From the NCBI RefSeq assembly GCF_016401385.1, contig NZ_JAEACF010000001.1, positions 620,001 to 684,000 of the forward strand: a DNA stretch of 64,000 nt, in the 5' to 3' direction. The position numbers and the translations under genes were made by a program. The stretch is from Fictibacillus halophilus (GTDB lineage Bacteria; Bacillota; Bacilli; Bacillales; Fictibacillaceae). Of this stretch, positions 7,593 through 15,687 are shown one piece after another. The notes beneath the pieces are model-generated. The model was not told where the DNA came from and made no database searches. It saw only the letters and a program-made list of their open reading frames with translations. Positions within the stretch are counted from its first letter, which is position 1. Every line of letters starts with the position of its first letter.

Positions 7593-8630
7593 TTATAGTC
7601 TGCGGTGTTTTTTCAATGCAAGTACGTTTAATATCATAAATAAAAGGGAGAACCCGAGGAGCACAAGCACGTTTCCATAAATTTCTTCCCAACCGTCACC
7701 TTGAATCATGATATCCCGAATCGCTTCTCCTCCGTATGTTAATGGCATAATAAAGCTCAAAGGCTGAAGCCAATCTGCCATCGTTTCAATGGTGAACAAG
7801 CCAGAGAAAAACACTTGCGGCACAACGACGAGTGGAATGAATTGAATCATCTGCAATTCATTTGTTGCAAAAGCAGAAAGCAATGTTCCGAGTGAAAGGG
7901 CTGTAATAGCAAGCATCAGTGTAATCAAAATCACTAACCAAAGAGACCCTGCCATCATGATATCGAGAACATAGATGGCAAACGAAACAATAATGGCAGA
8001 TTGTAAAATAGTGAAAATGCCAAAACCTAATACATATCCAACTACCATTTCCCATCGTCGCATCGGAGTAGCGAGCAGTCGTTCAAGTGTTCCTGTCGTT
8101 CTTTCGCGTAGAAATGAAACACCTGAAATTAAAAAAACGAAAAAGAAAATAAAGAATCCGATTAAGAAAGGACCGATATAGTCAAAAGTCTCCATATCAG
8201 CTGAACCATGCAAATATTCAATTTCTGAATTAACTTCTGTATTTTCAATGTCTTTTGCTGGAATTGTTTTCATCGATTTTTGAATAGTCATTATAGAAAC
8301 TTCGTTTGCTGTAGGATTGCTTCCTTCAAGAGTAATAGTAGTGGAGGGGAAATCAACTACAAGTACAGCATCAAGTTTTTCTTCTTTTAAATCTCGATGA
8401 GCTTCGGAACGGTTTTGATAAACGGTGAAGGCTTTATCTGATGATTTCAGTTTGTCTACAACCATTTGTTGATCACTGACAACGCCTATCTTTGGATCAT
8501 AGTCATTGCTAGAAAAAACGAGGTTTACTAGCGTCAAGATGAGAAGAGGGGCAATGAACATCATCGCAAGGGTACGTTTGTCACGCACGAACTGTCTGAT
8601 TATCCGGATCACTAGTGCCTTAATTCTCAT
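7593..8630 (-). CDS. ABC-2 type transporter permease
   Basis: A 345-residue membrane subunit. The N-terminal helix (about residues 19-42) is followed by a large extracytoplasmic loop of some 130 residues, then five helices from DYIGPFLIGFFIFFFVFLIS to the C-terminus, including the ABC-2 signature region RERTTGTLERLLATPMRRWE. The start is ATG 8630, preceded by GGAGGTG; an in-frame ATG at 8645 overlaps that ribosome binding site. It overlaps the ATPase gene by 11 bases. It is of the DrrB/YhgE-like exporter type that moves drugs, lipids or polymers outward, but the substrate cannot be told. Confidence 0.9.
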   Translation of the reverse strand: MRIKALVIRIIRQFVRDKRTLAMMFIAPLLILTLVNLVFSSNDYDPKIGVVSDQQMVVDKLKSSDKAFTVYQNRSEAHRDLKEEKLDAVLVVDFPSTTITLEGSNPTANEVSIMTIQKSMKTIPAKDIENTEVNSEIEYLHGSADMETFDYIGPFLIGFFIFFFVFLISGVSFLRERTTGTLERLLATPMRRWEMVVGYVLGFGIFTILQSAIIVSFAIYVLDIMMAGSLWLVILITLMLAITALSLGTLLSAFATNELQMIQFIPLVVVPQVFFSGLFTIETMADWLQPLSFIMPLTYGGEAIRDIMIQGDGWEEIYGNVLVLLGFSLLFMILNVLALKKHRRL

Positions 8631-9348
8631 GATGAACACCTCCATAATAAAGAAATGCTTCTTCGATTGAAGCGCTCGAAGTATTATCTTTTAATTCTTT
8701 TGGTGAGCCAGATGCGATTACTTTTCCATCACGAAGCATTCCCAGCTGGCCGCATTTTTCTGCTTCGTCCATTACATGTGTTGTGACTAGAATCGTTGTA
8801 CCACTCTTGCTTAACTTATACAGTTCATCCCAAATAGACTGCCTAAGAACGGGATCTATTCCTACTGTAGGTTCATCAAGAATAAGAATCTTTGGTTCAT
8901 GTAAGAGTGCAGCAGCTAAAGATAATCTGCGTTTCATGCCCCCAGAATATTGATTAACAGGCTTTTGTAGAAAGTTTGATAGCTTTACTAGTTCTGAAAC
9001 CTGATTGATCCGATCTTTTTGTTTTTGTCCTTTTAAACTATAAATTGATGAAAAGAATTCGAGGTTTTCCTTTCCACTTAATTCTCCGTAAAGAGCGTCA
9101 GATTGAGCCATAAATCCTATGTGTGTCATCGTGTGAAGATTAGGCATTGAAGAATCAAGTACGTTTATACTGCCAGATGTAGGGGTTTCAATTCCTGCAA
9201 TCATCTTAACAAGTGTTGTTTTCCCAGCTCCTGAAGGACCCAATAATCCATAGATTTCCTTTTTGTTCACAGTTAGATCAATGTTCTTCAAAACTTGATG
9301 AGATCGATAGTTCTTAGAAACGTTCGTTACTTGAATAATAGATGACAT
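8620..9348 (-). CDS. ABC transporter ATP-binding protein
   Basis: A 242-residue ATPase with Walker A GPSGAGKTT, signature YSGGMKRRLSLAAAL, Walker B KILILDEPTVGIDP and the switch histidine in VTTHVMDEAE. The start is ATG 9348, with AAGGAGGC five bases upstream; the frame is open to 9390, but that extension runs back through the operator. It powers the permease encoded by the overlapping next gene. The unit order is ATPase, permease, TetR. Confidence 0.93.
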   Translation of the reverse strand: MSSIIQVTNVSKNYRSHQVLKNIDLTVNKKEIYGLLGPSGAGKTTLVKMIAGIETPTSGSINVLDSSMPNLHTMTHIGFMAQSDALYGELSGKENLEFFSSIYSLKGQKQKDRINQVSELVKLSNFLQKPVNQYSGGMKRRLSLAAALLHEPKILILDEPTVGIDPVLRQSIWDELYKLSKSGTTILVTTHVMDEAEKCGQLGMLRDGKVIASGSPKELKDNTSSASIEEAFLYYGGVHHEN

Positions 9349-9373
9349 ATGAAGCCTCCTTGTTTTATTTAAA

Positions 9374-9387
9374 AGTGAGTACTCACT
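9374..9387. promoter_or_regulatory. Operator O1 of the ABC/TetR unit
   Basis: Perfect 14-bp palindrome AGTGAGTACTCACT, lying about 12 bases downstream of the -10 box, over the start of the transcript. Identical to O2. Confidence 0.75.
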
Positions 9388-9398
9388 CATTTACAATC

Positions 9399-9428
9399 AT
9401 CATATGCAATTTCACCGATAAATGTCAA
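9399..9428 (-). promoter_or_regulatory. SigA-type promoter of the ABC/TetR unit
   Basis: TTGACA (9423-9428) and TATGAT (9399-9404) on the minus strand with an 18-base spacer. The -35 touches operator O2, and O1 follows the -10, so a repressor bound at both would enclose the promoter. Confidence 0.75.
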
Positions 9429-9441
9429 GTGAGTACTCACT
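9428..9441. promoter_or_regulatory. Operator O2 of the ABC/TetR unit
   Basis: Second perfect copy of AGTGAGTACTCACT, followed by CATT exactly as at O1. Centre-to-centre distance is 54 bases, about five helical turns, so both sites face the same side of the DNA. Confidence 0.75.
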
Positions 9442-9508
9442 CATTTTTTTCGACCTGATTATTATGGAGGATACCTGAGTTGAAGTATACTTTTTAGAGC
9501 ATTATAAG

Positions 9509-9706
9509 GTGTCATATTTAAAGTATGATAAATGGCGAAATGGAAGTTTAAATGCAAATGGAACTTCAACGATTTGCGATAGGCTGGCACGAATTGAGGA
9601 AATGAAATTATTTTTAGAAAAGTTTTGCCTTTCTGAGGTTAAAGTTATCGAGTCTGTATTTGATAATTACCTCATTCTAGACAAAGCTTTATATTTGGAG
9701 CGATAA
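9509..9706 (+). CDS. Possible small hypothetical protein
   Basis: A 65-residue frame from GTG 9509, ending shortly before a terminator. The product is charged and amphipathic (CDRLARIEEMKLFLEKF), which looks protein-like, but AAGG directly abuts the GTG, and the good GGAGG at 9465-9469 does not lead to an in-frame ATG/GTG/TTG. It may be a remnant of a longer gene. No family recognised. Confidence 0.35.
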   Translation: MSYLKYDKWRNGSLNANGTSTICDRLARIEEMKLFLEKFCLSEVKVIESVFDNYLILDKALYLER

Positions 9707-9716
9707 AATAATTGAA

Positions 9717-9748
9717 AGAACCATTCGCAGGCAAAGGCGAATGGTTCT
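9717..9748. terminator. Terminator after the DUF4395 gene
   Basis: 12-bp perfect stem AGAACCATTCGC/GCGAATGGTTCT; T-rich on the minus-strand exit (TTTCAATTATTTT), weaker on the plus-strand exit. Confidence 0.75.
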
Positions 9749-9759
9749 ATTTATGTTTT

Positions 9760-10191
9760 CTAGTTAGAGTCTTGAGTTCTTTTATAACGAAATTGCTGCC
9801 ATTTGAACCTTATATAGCAACCAATACAAAAGCCAAGTATGGCTACGAACGAAGCTGTTGCAACCATGATAGTAGCAATCCAAGTTATAGTACTCCAGCC
9901 CATTAAATAACTTAAAAATCCAACAGCAAGTAGTGAGATCGCAATCAGTTGATTAAACTGCTGCTGGTCTTTATCTTCTGGAATGTATTCGGAAGGGTTC
10001 TTTTTCAAGAATAATTTAGCAACTCTCATTACAGGATTGTAATCAAAGCACATTCCAAGAAGTCCAGCGATTAAAGGAAGTAATAAGAGCCATGATTGAC
10101 CAGAAAGCCAAGTTGCTACAGTAGATAAAAAAATGAACCACTGATTTGTTCGAACTAAAGGTCTAGGAATAGAAATGGGAGAGTTAGACAT
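9760..10191 (-). CDS. DUF4395 membrane protein
   Basis: A 143-residue membrane protein beginning with SIPRPLVRTNQ and containing CFDYNPVMRVAK and GFCIGCYIRFKW, the conserved features of the DUF4395 family. Four membrane helices are visible at about residues 17-48 (a close pair) and 83-126 (a second pair). The Cys-x-x-Cys in the last segment is typical; DUF4395 proteins are sometimes found beside thiol-redox genes, but no partner is adjacent here. Function unknown. It is a single gene closed by a strong hairpin. Confidence 0.8.
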   Translation of the reverse strand: MSNSPISIPRPLVRTNQWFIFLSTVATWLSGQSWLLLLPLIAGLLGMCFDYNPVMRVAKLFLKKNPSEYIPEDKDQQQFNQLIAISLLAVGFLSYLMGWSTITWIATIMVATASFVAILGFCIGCYIRFKWQQFRYKRTQDSN

Positions 10192-10326
10192 ATAAATCCG
10201 ACCTTTCTCATGGGTTTAGTTATCTTATTGTAAATGTAATCGAGAGGAATGTGAAGTGCTAATTCTAATGAAAGGAAGAAGGGGATTATTGTTGTAACAA
10301 GAATGTCTTATAGCGAGGTGAGAAAA

Positions 10327-10779
10327 ATGAAGATACAAAGAGACGATCGTGATGTGCATTTTCAGTATGCAGAGGAGATTGAGGAAAAGCTCAAGAATGA
10401 TACCTTCGCTCAATGGTTAGGTATTGTATTAACGGAGGTTGGTCCAGGAACGGCAGAAGCACAAATGACAATCTCTGAAAATATGCTTAATGCTCATGGT
10501 ACAGCACATGGTGCTGCATTATTTGCTATTGCTGACTTTGTCTTTGCTGTAGCATGTAATTCTTATGGTAAAACATCAGTAGGGCTTTCTGTAAATATTG
10601 GATATCTAGCTGCTTGTCAAAGTGGTGATAAAATAACTGCCAGAGCCATAGAGATTAAACGTAATCATAGGACTTCTTGGTATGAAGTAAGAGTAGAAAA
10701 TGATAGAGAGCTAGTTGCTCATGTAAGTGCTTTATCTTACCGGAAGAATGAATATTTTGTAGGGAGAGAAGAAGGTTAA
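10327..10779 (+). CDS. PaaI-like hotdog-fold thioesterase
   Basis: A 150-residue hotdog-fold protein. NAHGTAHGAALFAIADFVFAVACN is the central helix and active-site region of PaaI/YdiI-type acyl-CoA thioesterases, with GLSVNIGYLAACQSGDKITARA following. The start is ATG 10327, five bases after GAGGTGAG; an upstream in-frame ATG at 10303 lacks a ribosome binding site. It probably hydrolyses an aryl- or acyl-CoA; hydroxyphenylacetyl-CoA is only a family precedent. It stands alone, with a bidirectional terminator after it. Confidence 0.85.
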   Translation: MKIQRDDRDVHFQYAEEIEEKLKNDTFAQWLGIVLTEVGPGTAEAQMTISENMLNAHGTAHGAALFAIADFVFAVACNSYGKTSVGLSVNIGYLAACQSGDKITARAIEIKRNHRTSWYEVRVENDRELVAHVSALSYRKNEYFVGREEG

Positions 10780-10802
10780 GTGGGATTCATAAACCTGAAG
10801 AC

Positions 10803-10852
10803 AAAAGACGACGAAGTGAGGTTAGTGCTGCCTCACTTCGTCGTTTTCTTTT
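10803..10852. terminator. Strong bidirectional terminator
   Basis: 13-bp perfect stem CGACGAAGTGAGG/CCTCACTTCGTCG (10809-10821 with 10831-10843), with an A-run on the left and TTTTCTTTT on the right. It serves the thioesterase and the convergent peroxiredoxin-like gene. Confidence 0.9.
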
Positions 10853-10853
10853 A

Positions 10854-11348
10854 TTATCTTAACGTTTTTTTAATATATTTGATTGTCTTTCTTAAATCTT
10901 CTGCAGTAGGTCTTCCAAAAGGTCCTGTTTGAATATCAAAATAGACAATTCTTTTTTGATCATCTACTAAAAATAAAGCTGGTTCTCCATGTTCACCATG
11001 ATCGTCATATAGTTTTCCGTTATGATATTGGACACCATATGGTTCTCCCGCAACACGGTCTGTATCACTAAAAACCGGAAAAGAAAGGGAGTGTTTGTCC
11101 TTCATCTTCTTTAGATTTTGTTCTTCATCAGTAGAAATCGCGATGATGTGGGTGTTCAATTCTTTGAACGTTTCAATATTTTGCTCTAATTCTTTCAGCT
11201 GATCGTTACATACTGGACACCATTCTCCGCGGAAAAAGACGAGTAAGTGAAAACGGTCATCTTTTTCAAGGTGGCTGTGAAAGGAGAAAGATTCTCCGGA
11301 TTCGGATTTAATAGTAAAGTCAGGTGCTGTGTCTCCTATTTGTAACAT
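10854..11348 (-). CDS. Peroxiredoxin-like (AhpC/TSA, thioredoxin-fold) protein
   Basis: A 164-residue thioredoxin-fold protein with IGDTAPDFTIKSESGESF, then FFRGEWCPVC placing Cys44 and Cys47 in a C-x-x-C, and PVFSDTDRVAGEPYGVQY. This fits the peroxiredoxin-like/bacterioferritin-comigratory branch of thiol peroxidases, which reduce hydroperoxides using thioredoxin. The start is ATG 11348, with GGAGGG upstream; the frame stays open for 33 more codons with no ribosome binding site. It probably protects against oxidants in the cytoplasm; no signal peptide is seen. Confidence 0.83.
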   Translation of the reverse strand: MLQIGDTAPDFTIKSESGESFSFHSHLEKDDRFHLLVFFRGEWCPVCNDQLKELEQNIETFKELNTHIIAISTDEEQNLKKMKDKHSLSFPVFSDTDRVAGEPYGVQYHNGKLYDDHGEHGEPALFLVDDQKRIVYFDIQTGPFGRPTAEDLRKTIKYIKKTLR

Positions 11349-11654
11349 GTGAACATCCCTCCAAAGATAAGTTTCTTCTTTAGCTATTCCTCTTGCAGAA
11401 AATTTTAAACTCTTAAGCTTTTTAATTCTTGAAAAATCACTCTTCATACTAGGTCATATCTACGTCCAGATGAGGAAAGAAGTAATAAAATGAAAACCTA
11501 ATCGATGACTTTATTCCTATTTTAAGTTAAAACTTTTAAAAATTAGTAGTTTATATTTGTTTTTGTTAGAATAGTAAAATTCTTCTTTATTTTCTGTAAA
11601 TTGGCCTCTATATTAGAAATTGTAGTTCAACACCAAATTAGAGGAGTGAAGTAA

Positions 11655-12815
11655 ATGATTAAGAAGATTGCCACGATGGCAGCGGTTTTACCTTTAGTAG
11701 TTTCTCTTGCAACACCAGCGGCAGCTGCAAAAAGCACAGCGGTGAAAGCAAACGTTACACCTCAAGAAATTATCGTAAAATTTAAAGACAACGTGTCAGA
11801 GTCAAAAGTAAAATCTCTAGCAGTAAAAGGAAAAGATGAAGTAAAAGAAAAAGGCTCTAAGTTTCATGTAATTAAAGTTAAAGATGGAAACGTAGAAGCA
11901 GCCATTGCAGAATATGAAGCGAGTGGAGATGTAGAGTATGCAGAGCCAAACTATACATACCATGCGAGCTGGACTCCAAATGACACGTACTTCTCAAATG
12001 GAGTACAATATGCACCTCAAAAAGTAAGTGCTCAATCAGCTTGGGACATCACACGCGGTTCATCTACTACAAAAATTGCAATCATTGATACAGGAGTCGA
12101 TTACAATCACCCTGATCTAGCTGGTAAAGTTATTAAAGGATATGACTATGTAAGTGACGATTGGGATCCAATGGATCTGAACGATCATGGAACACATGCT
12201 GCTGGTATCGCAGCAGCTGCAACGAATAATGCTAGAGGTATCGCAGGAATGGCACCAAACGTATCTATCTATGCTGTACGTGTACTTGATGCGAACGGAA
12301 GCGGATCTCTTGATGATGTTGCGAACGGAATCTACCACGCTGTAGATAACGGAGCAAAAGTAGTTTCACTTAGCCTTGGCGGACCTGGATCTGCAACTTC
12401 ATTACAAAACGCAGTAAACTATGCGGTTTCTAAAGGAGTAGTTGTAGTTGCCGCAGCAGGTAACGAAAACACTTCAGCACCTAGCTATCCAGCATACTAT
12501 TCAGGTGCCATTGCAGTAGCTGCAACTGACCGCAATGACCTTCGCGCTTCTTTCTCTAACTATGGATCTTGGGTTGATGTAGCCGCTCCTGGTGTAGACA
12601 TCGCTTCTACTGTACGTAATGGCGGATATGCTTACATGTCTGGTACATCTATGGCTTGTCCTCTTGTAGCAGGTATCGCAGGATTGCTTGCTTCACAAGG
12701 AAGAAGTGCTTCTAACATCCGTGCTGCTATCGAGAACACAGCAGATCCTATCTCAGGAACAGGATCTTACTACTCTAAAGGTCGTGTAAACGCGGCAGAC
12801 GCAGTTCGCTACTAA
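11655..12815 (+). CDS. Secreted subtilisin-like serine protease (S8)
   Basis: A 386-residue preproprotein: signal peptide (residues 1-25, ending PAAAA), an inhibitor-I9-type propeptide (EIIVKFKDNVSES to EYAEPNY, about 26-100) and a mature S8 domain. The catalytic triad is Asp145 (IIDTGVD), His178 (NDHGTHAAG) and Ser332 (SGTSMACP), with oxyanion Asn270 (AAGNE). It is an extracellular alkaline-protease type enzyme, with a terminator immediately downstream. Odd point: the active-site motif reads GTSMACPLVAG rather than the common GTSMASPHVAG, putting what looks like the only cysteine of the protein three residues after the nucleophile. It is 358 bases upstream of an intracellular subtilisin gene in the same direction. 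Confidence 0.95.
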   Translation: MIKKIATMAAVLPLVVSLATPAAAAKSTAVKANVTPQEIIVKFKDNVSESKVKSLAVKGKDEVKEKGSKFHVIKVKDGNVEAAIAEYEASGDVEYAEPNYTYHASWTPNDTYFSNGVQYAPQKVSAQSAWDITRGSSTTKIAIIDTGVDYNHPDLAGKVIKGYDYVSDDWDPMDLNDHGTHAAGIAAAATNNARGIAGMAPNVSIYAVRVLDANGSGSLDDVANGIYHAVDNGAKVVSLSLGGPGSATSLQNAVNYAVSKGVVVVAAAGNENTSAPSYPAYYSGAIAVAATDRNDLRASFSNYGSWVDVAAPGVDIASTVRNGGYAYMSGTSMACPLVAGIAGLLASQGRSASNIRAAIENTADPISGTGSYYSKGRVNAADAVRY

Positions 12816-12834
12816 TCTATTCTTTACGCTTACA

Positions 12835-12877
12835 AACTTCCAAGGCTAGATCTGTTCTAGTCTTGGAAGTTTTTTGT
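12835..12877 (+). terminator. Terminator of the secreted protease gene
   Basis: 16-bp stem AACTTCCAAGGCTAGA with its near-perfect complement (12856-12871), followed by TTTTTGTTTG. Confidence 0.9.
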
Positions 12878-13172
12878 TTGCAATAGTTTGATAGAACTAG
12901 TAAATCTTGTCGAATGGTGTTGGAATTTAAGGATAAGGACATATGTTCGCATTGCATAAAATGTCGATGTAGACTTAATAGCTCATTTTAAATACAGGAC
13001 TTGTGGTAACTTTTAACAATTTGGTAGAATAGTAATATAAATCCTCAACTAGAATCTTTTTTCTTACTAGTATTAAAATCTATAAGAAAGGAGGTTCATC
13101 AATTCCCCTTGTATATCCTAGCGTCACTTTCTTTACAAAACATTCTTTTTAAATAAAAAGGAGGTAAAGATA
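12878..13172 (+). promoter_or_regulatory. Leader region of the intracellular protease gene, with an orphan Shine-Dalgarno
   Basis: No ordinary gene is seen. TAGAAT at 13025-13030 may be the -10 box, and the 11-mer TAGAATAGTAA also precedes the secreted protease gene at 11567. A perfect AAAGGAGGT lies at 13087-13095, about 80 bases before the true ribosome binding site, without a conventional start codon at the right distance; only an ATT-initiated 16-codon frame follows it. Confidence 0.35.
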
Positions 13173-14174
13173 ATGAGTGAAGTCTGTTTAATTCCATTTG
13201 TTCTTGAAGAGGTCATTGAAGAATCAAAAGAAGAGATTCCATACGGAGTCGAGATGATTAATGCACCGGCGTTTTGGCGAGAAGGTGAAAAAGGACAGAG
13301 TGTGGTTGTTGCCGTACTAGATACCGGATGTGATGCAAGCCATCCGGAGCTTGCTGAACGAATCGTTGGTGGTCGGAATTTTGTAGATGGGGATGAAGAT
13401 GATTATCAAGATGCGCATTATCATGGGACACATGTGGCAGGTACGATCGCAGCTACTTTAAACAATGCCGGTGTAGCGGGTGTAGCACCAGATGTGAAAC
13501 TCTTAATCTGTAGAGTTCTTGGAAAAGATGGAGGCGGATCGTATCAAGGAATCATCGATGCTATTGACTACTCCGTTAAATGGAGAGGGGAAAATGGCGA
13601 GAGAGTGCGTGTGATCTCTATGTCACTTGGTGGACCGACAGATGTACCTGAGCTACATGAAGCGATTCAAAGAGCCGTATTGGAAGATGTGCTTGTAGTC
13701 TGTGCAGCAGGTAACGAAGGGGATAATAAGGAAAATACGAATGAGCATGCTTATCCCGGCGCGTATAAAGAAGTCGTTCAAGTAGGTGCAGTGGATGCTA
13801 AAATGAAACTTGCTCCGTTTTCAAACACCAATGATGAGATTGACCTGGTTGCTCCGGGCGTTGATGTTGTTTCTACTTATCCAGGAAATAAATATGCAAA
13901 GTTATCTGGAACTTCTATGGCGACGCCTCATGTATCGGGAGCAGCTGCATTACTGATTGAACGAGAAGAAAAATTGTTTGGTCGTGAACTTTCAGAAGCA
14001 GAGGTCTATGCTCAATTAGTAAAAAATACGTTAAGTATCGGACTAACAAAGAAAGCAGAAGGAAATGGTTTGTTAGTATTAAATGCACAAGAAAAAGCAG
14101 TTTGCGATCAGGAGAATTTAAGAGCGATGAGAACTCCTATTGAAACGGCTGCAGCGAAAGAGTCAGAATCATAA
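13173..14174 (+). CDS. isp: Intracellular subtilisin-like protease (ISP)
   Basis: A 333-residue S8 protease with no signal peptide. The short N-terminal propeptide carries LIPF at residues 6-9, the LIPY/F motif that blocks the active site of intracellular subtilisins until cleaved. The triad is Asp50 (VLDTGCD), His84 (HYHGTHVAG) and Ser248 (SGTSMATPHVSG), with Asn181 in CAAGNEGD. Length and architecture match Bacillus ISPs, major cytoplasmic proteases made at the end of growth. SD AAAAGGAGGT lies close upstream. It is followed by a small basic-tailed peptide gene. Confidence 0.95.
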   Translation: MSEVCLIPFVLEEVIEESKEEIPYGVEMINAPAFWREGEKGQSVVVAVLDTGCDASHPELAERIVGGRNFVDGDEDDYQDAHYHGTHVAGTIAATLNNAGVAGVAPDVKLLICRVLGKDGGGSYQGIIDAIDYSVKWRGENGERVRVISMSLGGPTDVPELHEAIQRAVLEDVLVVCAAGNEGDNKENTNEHAYPGAYKEVVQVGAVDAKMKLAPFSNTNDEIDLVAPGVDVVSTYPGNKYAKLSGTSMATPHVSGAAALLIEREEKLFGRELSEAEVYAQLVKNTLSIGLTKKAEGNGLLVLNAQEKAVCDQENLRAMRTPIETAAAKESES

Positions 14175-14209
14175 ATATTTGCCCCGTTTCTTAGGAAGAA
14201 AGGGCGTGT

Positions 14210-14386
14210 ATGGGGATGGCGTATAAAATTATTGCGTTGTTGATCAGCTTTGCAACTCTTTGTATTAGAATTTATGAAGAGATGAGAAGACGTGCAAAGA
14301 ACAGAGCAAAAGAAGAAGAGCTTCAAAAGAAAAAGAAAAGAAAGCGAAAGAAAGCAGTGAAGAAAAAGGAAAAGGAAAGTGCTTAA
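14210..14386 (+). CDS. Small membrane-anchored peptide with a Lys/Arg/Glu-rich tail
   Basis: A 58-residue frame with AGAAAGGG five bases before the ATG. Residues 1-20 (MGMAYKIIALLISFATLCIR) form one membrane helix; the remainder is a run of Lys, Arg and Glu that would be a charged helix on the cytoplasmic face. It begins 35 bases after the ISP stop codon and ends just before a terminator, so it probably shares the ISP transcript. No family recognised. The base composition is very A-rich, so the frame could in part reflect composition. Confidence 0.5.
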   Translation: MGMAYKIIALLISFATLCIRIYEEMRRRAKNRAKEEELQKKKKRKRKKAVKKKEKESA

Positions 14387-14401
14387 ATGAATAGATTGAT
14401 T

Positions 14402-14452
14402 AAAAGCTGATTTTGTGAGATCTAGTATATTCACATGAATCAGCTTTTTTGT
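14402..14452 (+). terminator. Terminator after ISP and small peptide gene
   Basis: Stem AAAAGCTGATT (from 14402) with AATCAGCTTTTTT (ending near 14451), including a further inner pairing TGTGA/TCACA, followed by a T-run. Confidence 0.85.
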
Positions 14453-14538
14453 CGTAAGTAACCAACTAGAAAGTTGCTTCTATGATTTGAAAAGGAGTAA
14501 TATATGAGCACTACTGTAAAATAGAGAGGAACGTAACT

Positions 14539-15642
14539 ATGGTTTTATTAGGCTTTCTACTTGTAATCGTAACAGCTGTTTTTTTATTTATGATGATTCA
14601 TCCTGTTTTTGGTAAGAAGCCCTCAAAACAAGAGGTGAACACGTATGAAACAATAAAAAACTATAATGATGGTGTTTTTACTAATCAGATAGAAACCGTG
14701 ATGACAACGGATCTACGTTCTATGCTCCCTGTATTAAAAGAATTTTTAAGTGGAAACCCTAATCGTCAGCCTAAGAAAGCAATTCCTATAAACTTGTTTC
14801 AGTTACCTGAAGAAGCAAATCAAGAAACAAGAGTAACTTGGTTTGGACATTCAGCATTATTGATAGAGATGGACGGAAAACGCATACTAATCGATCCTAT
14901 GTTCGGCTCCGCGCCGTCGCCTGTTCCTTGGTTTGGAAACAAGCGTTATAGCAAAGAACTGCCTTTTAAAATTGAAGAACTTCCCCAAGTGGATCTAGTG
15001 GTTTTGTCACATGATCATTATGACCATCTGGATTATGAAACCATCAAACAACTTAAACATAAAGTGAAAAATTTTGCAGTCCCGCTTGGCGTTGCTGGAC
15101 ATTTAAAGCGGTGGGGAGTGGAACCAGACCGCATAAAAGAATGTAACTGGTGGGATGAGATACAGTTTTCAGGAATTTCATTAGTCTGCTCCCCCGCACG
15201 ACATTTTTCAGGAAGAAGCATATCGGATCGTAATTCTACCCTTTGGTGTTCTTGGATTATACAAGGAAAGGATTCGAACATTTATTTTAGTGGGGACAGT
15301 GGATATGGACCACACTTTAAAGAGATTGGGAAACGGTATGGACCTTTTGACCTCACTTTAATGGAATGTGGACAATATCATGAGAAGTGGGCTGCGATAC
15401 ATATGATGCCTGAAGAAACAGTACAAGCTCACCTTGATGTAAGTGGCAAAGTCATGCTTCCTATTCATTGGGGTGCTTTTACGCTATCACTGCATGATTG
15501 GACAGATCCTGTAGAACGGGCGGTAAATGCTGCAATATTATCCAATGTTCAAATATGTACGCCTCAGATTGGTGAGACAGTTACTCTTGGCTCAGAGTTT
15601 TTATCTAGCTCGACGTGGTGGAGAGAGAATAAGAATAGATAA
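14539..15642 (+). CDS. MBL-fold metal-dependent hydrolase, membrane-anchored (NAPE-PLD-like)
   Basis: A 367-residue protein with an N-terminal membrane helix (about residues 2-22) and a metallo-beta-lactamase-fold domain: TWFGHSALLIEMDGKRILIDPMFG, the metal motif LSHDHYDHLD (H-x-H-x-D-H), FSGDSGYGPHF and PIHWGAF. The pattern is that of the COG2220/NAPE-PLD-like group, which includes phosphodiesterases on phospholipid-like substrates; the true substrate is unknown. The single gene has its own ribosome binding site and terminator. Confidence 0.85.
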   Translation: MVLLGFLLVIVTAVFLFMMIHPVFGKKPSKQEVNTYETIKNYNDGVFTNQIETVMTTDLRSMLPVLKEFLSGNPNRQPKKAIPINLFQLPEEANQETRVTWFGHSALLIEMDGKRILIDPMFGSAPSPVPWFGNKRYSKELPFKIEELPQVDLVVLSHDHYDHLDYETIKQLKHKVKNFAVPLGVAGHLKRWGVEPDRIKECNWWDEIQFSGISLVCSPARHFSGRSISDRNSTLWCSWIIQGKDSNIYFSGDSGYGPHFKEIGKRYGPFDLTLMECGQYHEKWAAIHMMPEETVQAHLDVSGKVMLPIHWGAFTLSLHDWTDPVERAVNAAILSNVQICTPQIGETVTLGSEFLSSSTWWRENKNR

Positions 15643-15645
15643 AAA

Positions 15646-15676
15646 AGAGTGCTCTTCACTGTGGAGGGCACTCTCT
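15646..15676. terminator. Terminator between MBL hydrolase and cupin genes
   Basis: Stem AGAGTGC with GCACTCT and a partly paired interior; A-run on the left side, CTACATG on the right, so it fits best as a terminator for the minus-strand cupin gene and perhaps for both. Confidence 0.6.
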
Positions 15677-15687
15677 ACATGTATTCT

